The notes beneath the pieces were generated by a model. That model worked only from the letters and a program-made list of their open reading frames with translations, was not told the origin of the DNA and searched no databases. A stretch of DNA of 64,000 nucleotides from Candidatus Peregrinibacteria bacterium (GTDB lineage: Bacteria > Patescibacteriota > Gracilibacteria > UBA1369 > LOWO2-01-FULL-3): contig JABILX010000001.1 of NCBI GenBank assembly GCA_018654255.1, forward strand, positions 62,001 to 126,000, written 5' to 3'. Numbering within the stretch: the first letter of the stretch is position 1; each line of letters starts with the position of its first letter. Shown piece by piece: positions 27,801 through 35,290 of the stretch. Position numbers and translations under genes: made by a program.

Positions 27801-30508
27801 GGAAAGCATACAAGGACCAACCAGAGGTCTTCAGTATATTTGAAGATTTAGCAACAAGTTCATTGGTGGGACAAACAGAAAATGATAGATGGCAGGTTAT
27901 TAAAGAACTAGCTGATGCATATGAGGGACTAAAAGACAAAGTCGCGCAGCAAGTCTTGAAAGAATGTGCTGAGATAGGAAAAACGAGATCTGGAATCGCA
28001 ATTGGACTATTTAAAGCATGGAAGGCCAGCAAAGATAGGCCTGAGATATATGATGTTTTAAAAGACCTAGCGATAAGCCCACTAGGATACGGCCCAGGAA
28101 GTGAAAGAGACAGAGCTATTCTCATTTCTGATTTAGAAGAACAAAGCAGAGAAGTAAAAAGCCAAAAGGGATTAGAGATACTAAAAGAGTGTGCGGATAT
28201 CGGGAAAACAAGAACAGCCATTGCGGAAACATTATTTAGTGCGTGGAAAGTATACGAGAACGAACCGGAAATATTTGCTATCTTAAAAAAACTAGCGACA
28301 AGGCCGTTAGTATCGGGAGAACCCGAACGAGACAGAGCTGTACTCATTAGGACGTTGGTGCAATCAAGCAAAGTATTAAAATGCGAAAAAGGACCAGAAA
28401 GATTGGTCGCGTTAATAGGAATCGGAGGAGATATAGAATCAATACTAAAAAAAATTGAAAGCATCAGAAATGCACAGCCAATATATGAAGACGATGAGGA
28501 GCATTTCGAAATAATATACAATCTTGCAAAGGACAACAAACTCAAACAAATAGAACTATTGATATTAGAAAAAGAAGCCCTGCAAGGCGATACAGAGATG
28601 CTAAAAGCTTCGATTGAAGTATTAAAAAACTTAGAGGAAGAAACATTCAAACAACTCGTCACATTGCAAAGCTCATACAAAGGCAATGTTGAGCTTTTCA
28701 GAAAATTCGCAGAGCACATTCCTGGATATCTAACATGTACCAAGATATTAGACGCAGGAGCTCTAGAAAAATACGCAAATACGGTAGAAACAGAGGGAGA
28801 GCAGAAGGCAAAAGAATACTTAGAAACCCTTCCACAACAAGCAAAAGGGATGGTCTCTTCAGAAATCCCACGCGAGCAAAGAGCGTTACCAGAATATCAA
28901 TATCTAGTAAGATACGTCTTCCCAGATGGAAATTACTCCACATACGAAAAAAACCTGGCATGTGGCGATCAAATGGAACACGTCGACCAATACACATTTA
29001 ACAGAGAGGGATACCCAGTAGTACTGACCGGCCTAAAAGGATATGTGGTAAAAGAAGGGGCTACGCCAAACAATGATCTCATACAACAATACACAGAAAG
29101 ATTGGGCAAAATCAGAGAATTTGTGTCGAGCCGAGGCCCGAACAACGAAGCGCTTCAAGAAGCTTTCTCAGAAAAGATCGAAAAAATATTCCAAGAAAAA
29201 GCTTGGGAAGAATTCAAAGGCTTAGAAGACTTAACGATCGAAGAGAAAATGCTCTGCTTATTCCTAGGAGAAGCCGTCAGAAGAAGTCAAAAGGGAGCCG
29301 ACACAAACGCAGACCCAGAAATCTGTGATCTAATTATCGAATATAAATATGCATTCCACGAAGACCTGGAAGCGTACATCCAAAGAAGTGCAGACACAGT
29401 GAAGTCTCAAAAAGACAAAGCGAGCCAAAATTACATGCTCCTCTCAGAACTTTCAACAATCTATGGAGAAAACGTAAAACACCATCTTAGACACAGCATC
29501 CTAGAAAAATTTGAAGAAAGCGAGAATAAAGACAGAATAATAGCAATATTCTCAAGCAAAATTGGTCAGGAAGCAGAATCAGCTGACCTATCTAAAAAAC
29601 AATGGAAGAGAGTTGATAACACGCTCACAAATCCACATATACCTGAAGACAAGAGGTTCAACGTTTTATATCAGCAAATGCTATCAATCTTCTCGTCAAA
29701 CATAAAATTCGAAACCAAAGAAGAAGAAACCGAATTCAAAGAAAGGGTTAGCAAAATAACAGAGCCACTCAAAGAAGAATTCACAACAGATAAATTAAGA
29801 GAAATCCTGCCTGAATTATATAAACTTAGAAACTTATACCGCTCGGGAATAAACGAAAAGCTACAAGAATTATTTACACAAGACATCAACAAAATATTCG
29901 AAGAAATTGCAAAATACGAAGAAGATATTGAACAAGAAGCAAAAGAAACAAGTATGGGAGGGGAAAAACACAAGCAGATTAAAAAATCTGCAAAGAAAAG
30001 AAACATTAGAGGATTCTTTACAAAAAATGCTGAAGCAGCAAATGCAAGAATGGGTGCTTATCTATGTATAGCTGGAGATGAAAGTATGTGGAAAAATGAA
30101 AAATATTTTGAGTTTGTTCTCGTGGATGAGGAGACAAATAAATGCGTTGGAACAGTAATGCTTATAAATATAGAAACAGAAGATGGTAAGAAATATTTAT
30201 GGTTTGGGCCAAACCCATTCGAGAGTTTCTTGGACGTAGTGAGCAGCGAAGCTTGCTACAATTTCATGCACCAAACGGTCTGCAACTTCGCCCAAGAAAA
30301 CGACTTCGATGGAGTAGTGGTGCCATCAAAAGATGAACAAATCTTAGGACAATGTACAAACAGAGGAGGAGATTTCCCAGGACTCATAAAAGCGTCAAGA
30401 CTCAAAGACAAAAAAGATAATTTGAAAATCGTTAAATTCGGCAAAACACATCTATTAAGCTCCAGGTACGGCTACAGCGAAGGAGCATTGGTTTGGGAGA
30501 GAACTTAG
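24893..30508 (+). CDS. Giant alpha-solenoid repeat protein with C-terminal alpha/beta domain
   Basis: An 1871-aa protein without signal peptide or transmembrane helix. Residues about 60-1320 are helical repeats of roughly 30-40 residues carrying variants of YGDDIEKFRI, YGSNHEMLKIF and YGENPKALKSF, followed by a helix rich in Glu/Lys/Leu. More than twenty copies can be counted by eye, resembling HEAT/TPR-class solenoids. Three near-identical 100-residue blocks around 895-1190 (GKTRSGIAIGLFKAWKASKD and variants) indicate recent internal duplication. A helical region follows, then a C-terminal alpha/beta domain from about 1715 (GAYLCIAGDESMW, CVGTVMLINIE, KKYLWFGPNP) that weakly recalls a GNAT fold. 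It probably acts as a cytoplasmic scaffold or sensor. Promoter spacing predicts leaderless mRNA. It follows the GHKL-transglutaminase gene, but each gene has its own promoter. Confidence 0.82.
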   Translation: MQNDEKTQDPDQEEGRNPSLEHAQPQSEPKLESQAANLAKPDKKVGKIRGYVRARIKSGANARERKRTIRAIEKKHGRKSEWDSILGDPSPILKSQEAKEVYGDDIEKFRILVEVAQKKGEEVLRILINAKDAYGSNHEMLKIFAAMLLREDEYTELQQMAVKSLAKAKPLYGDDIAKLEQVRDMVLAAKHKAEKLCTDEVLEVCAGDIEKFRIFAEIAEKSYWAHEIEYLAKRKDLYEGDNERMKMLADFELNGKGGLVQLIAANKDIQEEDNEMLTILGEIWDTAEQRDKEKITKQVINLRSLYSKKPEMLRALKDAVDSPNAIKVLKLLEKEKDVYGENPKALKSFIKLLKERRSGALIILLGGEDAYEKERETMARWRTNGRDPSRERSEDESEAQIMRAILERRGGFGDNQELWWITGAYAMAQSPHVGNTEALMEDIAGSQMSPEILKELLKIEDENHYAYKNLIAVKEAYGSNLEKFRIFVELAGADYKIKALAKLERIYGDDTEKLRKTKDLLLSLEDQNDAQRIGEKADLIGEDIEKLEIFVEAAEKNGSKLFNEFAELFIEDKEELRKLANATEGTDRSINHWISEKLLNCKDYIRDARSLEIIFEFAKKAESYSDRRIDRLIETAKDWGGNIEMLETLAGMLSVEDENITSAVLSQKEAYGSNPEMLRVFVDIAKETEDWQSIQRLGEARESYEGSPEMLKIIKEALDEFGYEGSLFAAIVGAKSIYGDDLEMLRTFMSVAKGEATKDDPKYKEEIEIFKVFMSAATCEEHPRPYIDQVTDMQAFGATMPICEGNIELIKLFSEIYKNSREHGARDNYDKRPLNEEKEAFGRDKIELARVMLNQRLKKEIIQSLVSLGLESDIARTIAEVSEKISPMVAIGLLNALEAYRDNPEIFSLFKDLAKSSLGERSEEARRDIIDTLGEIGENLQKELRTEELKAIVEIGKKRSGIAHNLVKARKAYKDQPEVFSIFEDLATSSLVGQTENDRWQVIKELADAYEGLKDKVAQQVLKECAEIGKTRSGIAIGLFKAWKASKDRPEIYDVLKDLAISPLGYGPGSERDRAILISDLEEQSREVKSQKGLEILKECADIGKTRTAIAETLFSAWKVYENEPEIFAILKKLATRPLVSGEPERDRAVLIRTLVQSSKVLKCEKGPERLVALIGIGGDIESILKKIESIRNAQPIYEDDEEHFEIIYNLAKDNKLKQIELLILEKEALQGDTEMLKASIEVLKNLEEETFKQLVTLQSSYKGNVELFRKFAEHIPGYLTCTKILDAGALEKYANTVETEGEQKAKEYLETLPQQAKGMVSSEIPREQRALPEYQYLVRYVFPDGNYSTYEKNLACGDQMEHVDQYTFNREGYPVVLTGLKGYVVKEGATPNNDLIQQYTERLGKIREFVSSRGPNNEALQEAFSEKIEKIFQEKAWEEFKGLEDLTIEEKMLCLFLGEAVRRSQKGADTNADPEICDLIIEYKYAFHEDLEAYIQRSADTVKSQKDKASQNYMLLSELSTIYGENVKHHLRHSILEKFEESENKDRIIAIFSSKIGQEAESADLSKKQWKRVDNTLTNPHIPEDKRFNVLYQQMLSIFSSNIKFETKEEETEFKERVSKITEPLKEEFTTDKLREILPELYKLRNLYRSGINEKLQELFTQDINKIFEEIAKYEEDIEQEAKETSMGGEKHKQIKKSAKKRNIRGFFTKNAEAANARMGAYLCIAGDESMWKNEKYFEFVLVDEETNKCVGTVMLINIETEDGKKYLWFGPNPFESFLDVVSSEACYNFMHQTVCNFAQENDFDGVVVPSKDEQILGQCTNRGGDFPGLIKASRLKDKKDNLKIVKFGKTHLLSSRYGYSEGALVWERT

Positions 30509-30521
30509 CAATCCACCCTAC

Positions 30522-30785
30522 CTAATCAACACTAATAACTTCAAAAGGAAATCTTAGGGCAGAATGAGGCAAAAAGAGTATAGCGCCACCAACATTTACC
30601 GACAAAAAATCTGGACCAAGTTCAACTTTCTCCACAGGAATATCATGAGTAATAAAAACGCCTGGAGTATTCGCAGTATGCATAAGGCTCAAATCTTCCG
30701 CAAACCTAAACCTATCAGGGAGCTTTTCCAAATCTCCAGGGGAATCTACCGTAAGCGACAATCCTACATATTCTGGATCTTTCAT
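30522..30785 (-). CDS. Small hypothetical protein
   Basis: An 87-aa soluble protein with an even mix of beta-prone and charged residues (VEKVELGPDFLSVNVGGAIL). No family recognised and no membrane segment. It converges on the solenoid gene with a 13-nt gap. The regular amino-acid composition, unlike shadow frames in this AC-rich strand, supports it as a real gene. Confidence 0.55.
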   Translation of the reverse strand: MKDPEYVGLSLTVDSPGDLEKLPDRFRFAEDLSLMHTANTPGVFITHDIPVEKVELGPDFLSVNVGGAILFLPHSALRFPFEVISVD

Positions 30786-30897
30786 TGTATAAAGAATTTA
30801 ATTATAATTATGCACCAATCATAATTAATTCCGCTTTTTTACGCAACCACACCTCTCGAAAAAAAGCTCTTTATAGTCTTAATCTACAAGAACCAAA

Positions 30898-30973
30898 TGG
30901 TGGGTCAGCCGGGACTCGAACCCGGGACCATCAGCTTAAAAGGCTGTTGCTCTACCAACTGAGCTACTGACCC
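30898..30973 (-). tRNA. tRNA-Lys (anticodon TTT)
   Basis: A full cloverleaf on the minus strand: acceptor GGGTCAG/CTGACCC, D arm GCTC/GAGC, anticodon loop CTTTTAA, T arm CCGGG/CCCGG with TTCGAGT, discriminator A and an encoded CCA. The first pair of the anticodon stem is an A-A mismatch. Confidence 0.97.
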
Positions 30974-31072
30974 AAATTTTCAAACAAAATCGCTCTGTAT
31001 TCTAAGGATCTAACCTAAAAACCGCAAGGTCTTTTTCTGATTTTGACACATAAAGAAGATGACTCAAAATTA

Positions 31073-31116
31073 CCCGACATTCAAAAACTTCAACCTATCA
31101 AAAAGCAAATGTCGGG
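31073..31116 (-). terminator. Stem-loop downstream of the membrane protein gene at 31216
   Basis: CCCGACATT (31073-31081) pairs perfectly with AATGTCGGG (31108-31116). On the minus strand it is followed by TAATTTT, a weak T tract. It probably ends the minus-strand transcript from 31788. Confidence 0.5.
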
Positions 31117-31124
31117 AAATTAAA

Positions 31125-31200
31125 ACACATCCCACGACACAAAACACATCCCACAAACAAAACCACCCCACGACACAAAAACCACCCCACATCCAGCTCA
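31125..31200. repeat. Four imperfect 19-nt tandem repeats
   Basis: Units of the form ACACATCCCACGACACAAA / ACCACCCCACGACACAAAA recur four times. On the minus strand this is a G-rich tract (GTGGGGTGG) just after the membrane protein gene's stop. No spacer/repeat pattern of a CRISPR is present. Confidence 0.65.
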
Positions 31201-31215
31201 ACTAGAACAAACCCA

Positions 31216-31788
31216 CTACTCAGCAACCACTTCAGGACCCTGTAATCCATGCAACAAGAAAGCAATAGCTGGAATAGCAAAGAAGAAATTAGAGTAGTAA
31301 ACCAGGTTTAAAGCCAAATACGATTCCGCGGTCAACTGCGAAAGCGCCTCACTCACAACGCCTCCTCCTCCGAGCAAAGAAACACCAGACACAAGTACCA
31401 AAACAGAACTCACGATCAGCCCTGCGCTACAGAAAGCATAAAACAAATGCGCAACCAATCCAACAATCCCCCTAGTATTTGAAGTACAAACAGCGAAAGC
31501 TCCTCGAACAGCAAACAAAATCACCATCAACAAAAAGATCAACACCTTAGAAAAAATTACCGCCTCATCAACACTTTCCAGACTTGCTTCCTTCGCAAAC
31601 TGCAAAAACATCATCGTCCCACCCATATAATGAGCAAAAAGCCCTCCGATCGCATCCGCACAAACAATCGCAACATAAGTTCCCAAAATCACCTTGATTG
31701 TATTATCCCTTCCAATAATCAAGCTGTACGCAACAACGATCACGAAGAAAACTACTATGAACAGATCCCAACTTAATTGTAAATCCAT
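31216..31788 (-). CDS. Polytopic membrane protein, possibly CvpA-like
   Basis: A 190-aa protein with four to five hydrophobic helices (FIVVFFVIVVAYSLIIGRDN, ILGTYVAIVCADAIGGLFAH, a helix at FSKVLIFLLMVILFAV, AGLIVSSVLVLVSGVSLLG, and a last one at LVYYSNFFFAIPAIAFLL). The IIGRDN-x-I start and layout loosely recall CvpA/colicin V production proteins, but no decisive motif is seen. It is a single gene between tRNA-Lys and dnaJ. Confidence 0.65.
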   Translation of the reverse strand: MDLQLSWDLFIVVFFVIVVAYSLIIGRDNTIKVILGTYVAIVCADAIGGLFAHYMGGTMMFLQFAKEASLESVDEAVIFSKVLIFLLMVILFAVRGAFAVCTSNTRGIVGLVAHLFYAFCSAGLIVSSVLVLVSGVSLLGGGGVVSEALSQLTAESYLALNLVYYSNFFFAIPAIAFLLHGLQGPEVVAE

Positions 31789-31901
31789 GGTCTCAGGAAT
31801 AAGGAATAAGGTATATCAAAGTCAATCTTAATACGCCTGCTCCATTTTTGCAAATAAAACCACCCAACGCCCCACCTCGCGCCAAACCACTCCGCACACT
31901 A

Positions 31902-33002
31902 CTAATCTAAAAGTTCCTTATAAAGCTCTTTTTCCTTCTTTGAAAGTTTTGTAGGTACAGCCACTTTGACTCTTATATGATGATCTCCTTTCCCAGCACC
32001 TTCTCGACTTGCACCGGCTTCACGATGAATTCCTTTACCGCTTAATTTAAAGACAGTTTCAGGTTGTGTTCCAGTAGGGATTTTCAGTTTCTCAGTCCCG
32101 TGCAAAGTTTCAATTTCAATCTCTCCACCAAGCGCAGCCATTGGCACTCCAATCTCAAGGTCAGTATAGATATCGATTCCAGATCTTTTAAATTTATCAC
32201 TATCTTTAACCTGAATATGAACAAACATATCTCCATAATCTCCGCCTTTCACCCCAGCCTCACCGCGACCTCCCAGCCGAATAACAGTCCCAGTATCAAC
32301 ACCTGCAGGGATCTTAACTTTTACCCTCTCACGAGCCCGAACTCGAGTTGTCCCATGACACTTCGAACATTTCTTTTCCGGCATCTTCCCCTCACCATTA
32401 CACTCACTACAAGTTCTCGACGTCACCATCTGTCCAAGAATAGTATTCTTAACGCTACGAACCTCTCCAGTTCCACTACATCCCTTACAATTCACGATAG
32501 CCGATCCCGGCTCAGCTCCTTTCCCATCACAATTCTGACATTTATCAGGCTTCGTGATTTCAAGCTCTTTTGTCACACCAAACGCCGCTTCCTCAAAACC
32601 CAAATGCACCATCGCTTCAATGTCGTTTCCAGTCATAGCCCCTCCTCTTTTCGCACCCCGCGAACCTCCACGACTCCCACCAAAAAACGACTCAAATATA
32701 TCTGCAAATCCTCCCATATCTTCAAAAGGAAATCCACCCTGAGCCCCGCCTTGAAACCCTCCTCCCGGAAATCCACCCCCAGCTCCCGGAACGCTCCCAA
32801 ATTGATCATATTGTTTCCGTTTTTTTTCGTCCGACAAAACCTCATACGCCGAATTAATTTCCCCAAACTTCTTTTCAGCTTCCTTATCACCCTTATTTTT
32901 ATCAGGATGATACTGAAGCGCAAGTTTGCGGTATGCCGCCTTGAGTTCTTTATCTGTTGCGCCTTTTGGGACGCCCAATATTTCATACAAATCTTTTGCC
33001 AT
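31902..33002 (-). CDS. dnaJ: Chaperone protein DnaJ
   Basis: A 366-aa type I Hsp40 that stimulates DnaK ATPase and binds unfolded proteins. The J domain (1-70) has the HPD motif in [13 protein letters not shown] Gly/Phe-rich linker follows (70-110), then the zinc domain with CxxCxGxG repeats ([24 protein letters not shown] and a degenerate CSKCHGTT), and the C-terminal substrate-binding domains. It is transcribed alone from a promoter overlapped by a CIRCE operator, so HrcA control is expected. No dnaK or grpE is in the window. Confidence 0.97.
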   Translation of the reverse strand: MAKDLYEILGVPKGATDKELKAAYRKLALQYHPDKNKGDKEAEKKFGEINSAYEVLSDEKKRKQYDQFGSVPGAGGGFPGGGFQGGAQGGFPFEDMGGFADIFESFFGGSRGGSRGAKRGGAMTGNDIEAMVHLGFEEAAFGVTKELEITKPDKCQNCDGKGAEPGSAIVNCKGCSGTGEVRSVKNTILGQMVTSRTCSECNGEGKMPEKKCSKCHGTTRVRARERVKVKIPAGVDTGTVIRLGGRGEAGVKGGDYGDMFVHIQVKDSDKFKRSGIDIYTDLEIGVPMAALGGEIEIETLHGTEKLKIPTGTQPETVFKLSGKGIHREAGASREGAGKGDHHIRVKVAVPTKLSKKEKELYKELLD

Positions 33003-33035
33003 TCTTTTCGCTATAAACGAGATATAACAGGAGAA

Positions 33036-33065
33036 ATTCTAGCACTCATAGACTCGGAGTGCAAA
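33036..33065 (-). promoter_or_regulatory. dnaJ promoter with CIRCE operator
   Basis: CIRCE: TAGCACTC, 9-nt spacer, GAGTGCAAA (33039-33065), close to the consensus TTAGCACTC-N9-GAGTGCTAA. The minus-strand promoter is -35 TTGCAC (33059-33064), 17-nt spacer, -10 TAGAAT (33036-33041). The operator therefore covers both boxes, the classic arrangement for repression by HrcA. Confidence 0.88.
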
Positions 33066-33107
33066 CCAAATGTTGCAACTTCCACCCCCGGGGGCAGGTA
33101 ATGCGAT

Positions 33108-33173
33108 TAGTTACGCCCGGGGGCTAAGCACCCGGGTATTAGTAGGGGTATTACTTACCCCCGGGCCTAACTA
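33108..33173. repeat. Very stable GC-rich hairpin in the dnaJ-tRNA-Glu gap
   Basis: TAGTTA-c-GCCCGGGGG-(c)-TAAG pairs with CTTA-CCCCCGGGC-c-TAACTA, about 19 bp with one mismatch and one bulge. An inner ACCC/GGGT helix is possible. CCCGGG occurs four times within 79 bp (33087-33165), which is striking in AT-rich DNA. It may be a mobile palindromic repeat, a barrier element or an RNA structure. Confidence 0.7.
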
Positions 33174-33182
33174 TTAGCCTAA

Positions 33183-33217
33183 CCATTAACCTCTTTACTT
33201 GAGTCCGAACTTAACTT
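33183..33217. repeat. Dispersed 42-nt repeat, partial copy
   Basis: Shares TTTACTTGAGTCCGAACTTAA with the copies at 35568 and 52050, but the far arm of the stem is missing. It abuts the GC-rich hairpin. Confidence 0.6.
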
Positions 33218-33254
33218 ATACTCCACCCCGCTAATCCTAGAAACGACCAACCAC

Positions 33255-33330
33255 GGCCCCATCGTCTAGTGGCCTAGGACATCGCCCTCTCACGGCGAAA
33301 ACGGGGGTTCAATTCCCCCTGGGGCTACCA
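33255..33330 (+). tRNA. tRNA-Glu (anticodon CTC)
   Basis: Acceptor GGCCCCA/TGGGGCT (first pair G.U), anticodon stem CGCC/GGCG with loop CTCTCAC, T arm GGGGG/CCCCC with TTCAATT, discriminator A and encoded CCA. Confidence 0.97.
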
Positions 33331-33333
33331 AAG

Positions 33334-33354
33334 AAAAATTGCAAAGCAATTTTT
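33334..33354 (+). terminator. Hairpin after tRNA-Glu
   Basis: AAAAATTGC (33334-33342) pairs with GCAATTTTT (33346-33354) across an AAA loop. The 3' arm supplies the T run, so it can act as a terminator in either direction. It follows tRNA-Glu by 3 nt. Confidence 0.6.
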
Positions 33355-33392
33355 CAACGAGCAAAGCGAGTTCACTAAAATTATAGCACAAA

Positions 33393-33623
33393 TCAATACA
33401 CATCTCCGCGAAACTTAATCGCGAGAATCCTATTGCCGTCCTCAGCTTTTTCAAACAAAATTCTAACCTTCCCTACACGACAACGATAAACAGGTATTTC
33501 ATTATGTAGTTTTTTGATATCCAACCCAGAAACCTGACCATCAGCAATCTTCTCGATAGCCAAAATAAGCCTTTTTCTAAGCGCCGGACTCAGTTTAAGT
33601 AAGAATTTTTTATATTTTTCCAT
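33393..33623 (-). CDS. RelE/ParE-superfamily toxin
   Basis: A 76-aa basic protein of the RelE/mRNA-interferase fold: helical start (KYKKFLLKLSPALRKRLILAIEKI), GLDIKKLHNEIPVYRCRVGKVRILFEK and a C-terminal IKFRGDVY. These match the toxin core (L.G...YR.RVG.yRilf). Its start overlaps the end of the AbrB-type antitoxin gene by 14 nt, the standard toxin-antitoxin arrangement with the antitoxin first. Targets are unknown. Confidence 0.88.
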   Translation of the reverse strand: MEKYKKFLLKLSPALRKRLILAIEKIADGQVSGLDIKKLHNEIPVYRCRVGKVRILFEKAEDGNRILAIKFRGDVY

Positions 33624-33849
33624 TCGCCTTTTTCAAGTTATCAGCTACAACTTTTGCATCCATCCCAAGAGGAAAACTAATACCAAATTCATCATCAGAC
33701 TCATAAAAATACCCATCCTCAACCATTGGCTTAATCAACAAACCCTGAGCAGTTTCCTGTGCAATAAAATGATCGGTTTTAAACTTATCTCTCCACGCTT
33801 TTGGCAGAGTTACTTGCCCAGTCCCAAACAATTTTAATGTAGTAATCAT
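33610..33849 (-). CDS. AbrB/MazE-type antitoxin
   Basis: A 79-aa protein with a SpoVT-AbrB swapped-hairpin DNA-binding motif at the N-terminus (LKLFGTGQVTLPKAWRDKF) and an acidic C-terminus that would neutralise the toxin. The pairing of an AbrB-type antitoxin with a RelE-type toxin is a recombinant combination also seen elsewhere. It probably autoregulates the operon. Confidence 0.87.
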   Translation of the reverse strand: MITTLKLFGTGQVTLPKAWRDKFKTDHFIAQETAQGLLIKPMVEDGYFYESDDEFGISFPLGMDAKVVADNLKKANGKI

Positions 33850-33978
33850 GATTTGTAGAGATTATATAATTTATGCAATTTATATAATATCAAATTCCAT
33901 ACCAAAATTCAAGCAAATTCCACACAACGGGAAAAGGCCAACGCTACACGCTCCAACCCCCCCCCGCTCAGCCCCCTC

Positions 33979-35160
33979 CTACGCATACCCCATCAAAATC
34001 ACAACACCCATCACAATCAAGATCACACCAGCAATCAGGTGCAATACCTTCAATCTCTTTTGTCTGATCTCCTCAGCTCTCTCAACAGAAAAGCCTTTGT
34101 AAACCGCCAAAGTTATGAAAACCATTGGAGCCACAAAAATCACATTATAAAGGACAAGCAACCTCAGGGCATGCCAGAACATATCTTGTTGTCCCAAAAG
34201 ACTGATGATCACGATATAAGGCCCGCTCGTACACGGCAACAAAAACAAACTTATCAAAAACCCAATCACAAATGCACCCGCAGGACTCGTTACACTACGC
34301 AAGATAGCCTTCATCTTAGGCCGCCATTTCATAGGCACCTCCATCACAAAGCCTTTTCCATAAAAGAAAACATCCTTCAAATTAAATAAACCAAGCAAGA
34401 TTGCCAAGACACCAACCACCTTCATAAACATCAACGAAATACCAACTGATGTAATTGCGCTATAAAGTCCAAGTCCCATCGCCAAATATGACAAGAACAC
34501 CGCAAAAGAAAAAAGCAGTCCTGAATACAAAGCTCGTTTCTTCACACCTCCGGCCAGAATAGTTGTCAACAAAATAATCAAAACCGCAAACGCACAAGGA
34601 TTAACCGCATCAACCAACGCAGCTCCTATCAATAGAGGTATGGTCAATTGTCTAGCACTATCCGAAACATTAGGATCAAAACCATCTTCAGGGCCACCAG
34701 AACCAGAAGAACCACCAGAATCCAAATCGCCATCTACATCCCCAACCACACCCGCATTCGCAATCAACCAAGCATCATACTTGTCATCCAAGAATTCAAT
34801 AATTGGTTTGTCTCCAACGAAATGCTCACTAGACGTAGCCAAAAATGGCACACCCCTATCAAACAAAGGTATCCCAAAAAACTCAGCGACCTCTCCAAAT
34901 TCAGTCGCATTATCAGAATCATGATAAACCTCCTTGAATTCCAAATTGAAAACATCCATATATCCCTCATCCTCAACGTGCTCCTCAACTTTCGCACAAT
35001 GCGGACATCCATCCCCGACATAAATCACGATTTCATCTCCTTTTGGTAGAGCAGTCGCGGCAGCAAATGGCGCAGCGAAAGCAGCACTAGAAAAAGCGCC
35101 CAGGACAAATAAACCGATGCCAAAGCCAGCAAACAAACGAGAGAATACAGATGATTTCAT
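33979..35160 (-). CDS. Thioredoxin-like/CcdA fusion (thiol-disulfide transporter)
   Basis: A 393-aa protein. A signal segment (about 8-30, ending AFAAPFA) leads to an exported thioredoxin-like domain with Cys52-Pro-His-Cys55 (YVGDGCPHCAKV). A Gly/Ser/Glu-rich linker follows, then a six-helix CcdA/DsbD-like membrane domain with the Cys-containing helices VDAVNPCAFAVLIILLTT and LISLFLLPCTSGPYIVIISL. The protein should move electrons across the membrane to extracellular disulfides, fitting the many Cys-rich surface proteins encoded nearby. I chose ATG 35160 because the 36 extra residues of the longest frame (from 35268) precede an otherwise standard signal peptide. Confidence 0.9.
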   Translation of the reverse strand: MKSSVFSRLFAGFGIGLFVLGAFSSAAFAAPFAAATALPKGDEIVIYVGDGCPHCAKVEEHVEDEGYMDVFNLEFKEVYHDSDNATEFGEVAEFFGIPLFDRGVPFLATSSEHFVGDKPIIEFLDDKYDAWLIANAGVVGDVDGDLDSGGSSGSGGPEDGFDPNVSDSARQLTIPLLIGAALVDAVNPCAFAVLIILLTTILAGGVKKRALYSGLLFSFAVFLSYLAMGLGLYSAITSVGISLMFMKVVGVLAILLGLFNLKDVFFYGKGFVMEVPMKWRPKMKAILRSVTSPAGAFVIGFLISLFLLPCTSGPYIVIISLLGQQDMFWHALRLLVLYNVIFVAPMVFITLAVYKGFSVERAEEIRQKRLKVLHLIAGVILIVMGVVILMGYA

Positions 35161-35278
35161 AGGATTTGTTATTAAGAATAGTTCGCAATAAGATGCATAA
35201 ATACTTTTACACCGAAACAGCGCAAAACTCCAAAAAAAAGCCATTTTGGGTATTGCAATTTTTTTCAAAATATGCTAT

Positions 35279-35284
35279 TATAAT
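35279..35284 (+). promoter_or_regulatory. -10 box of the UUCG-array RNA
   Basis: A perfect TATAAT at 35279-35284 in AT-rich DNA. The nearest -35-like hexamer (TTGCAA) is 20 nt upstream, which is long. Transcription would start near 35291, just before the first hairpin. Confidence 0.6.
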
Positions 35285-35290
35285 AGCGTC

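Noticed and set aside
27781-28743. Minus-strand frame of 320 codons inside the solenoid gene
   Set aside because: It mirrors the repeated plus-strand codons and is rich in Ser/Phe/Cys. No promoter or start signal, and the plus-strand frame is continuous for 1871 codons.
31125-31200. Tandem repeats near tRNA-Lys as a CRISPR array
   Set aside because: Units are 19 nt and directly adjacent without spacers, and no cas gene is in the window.
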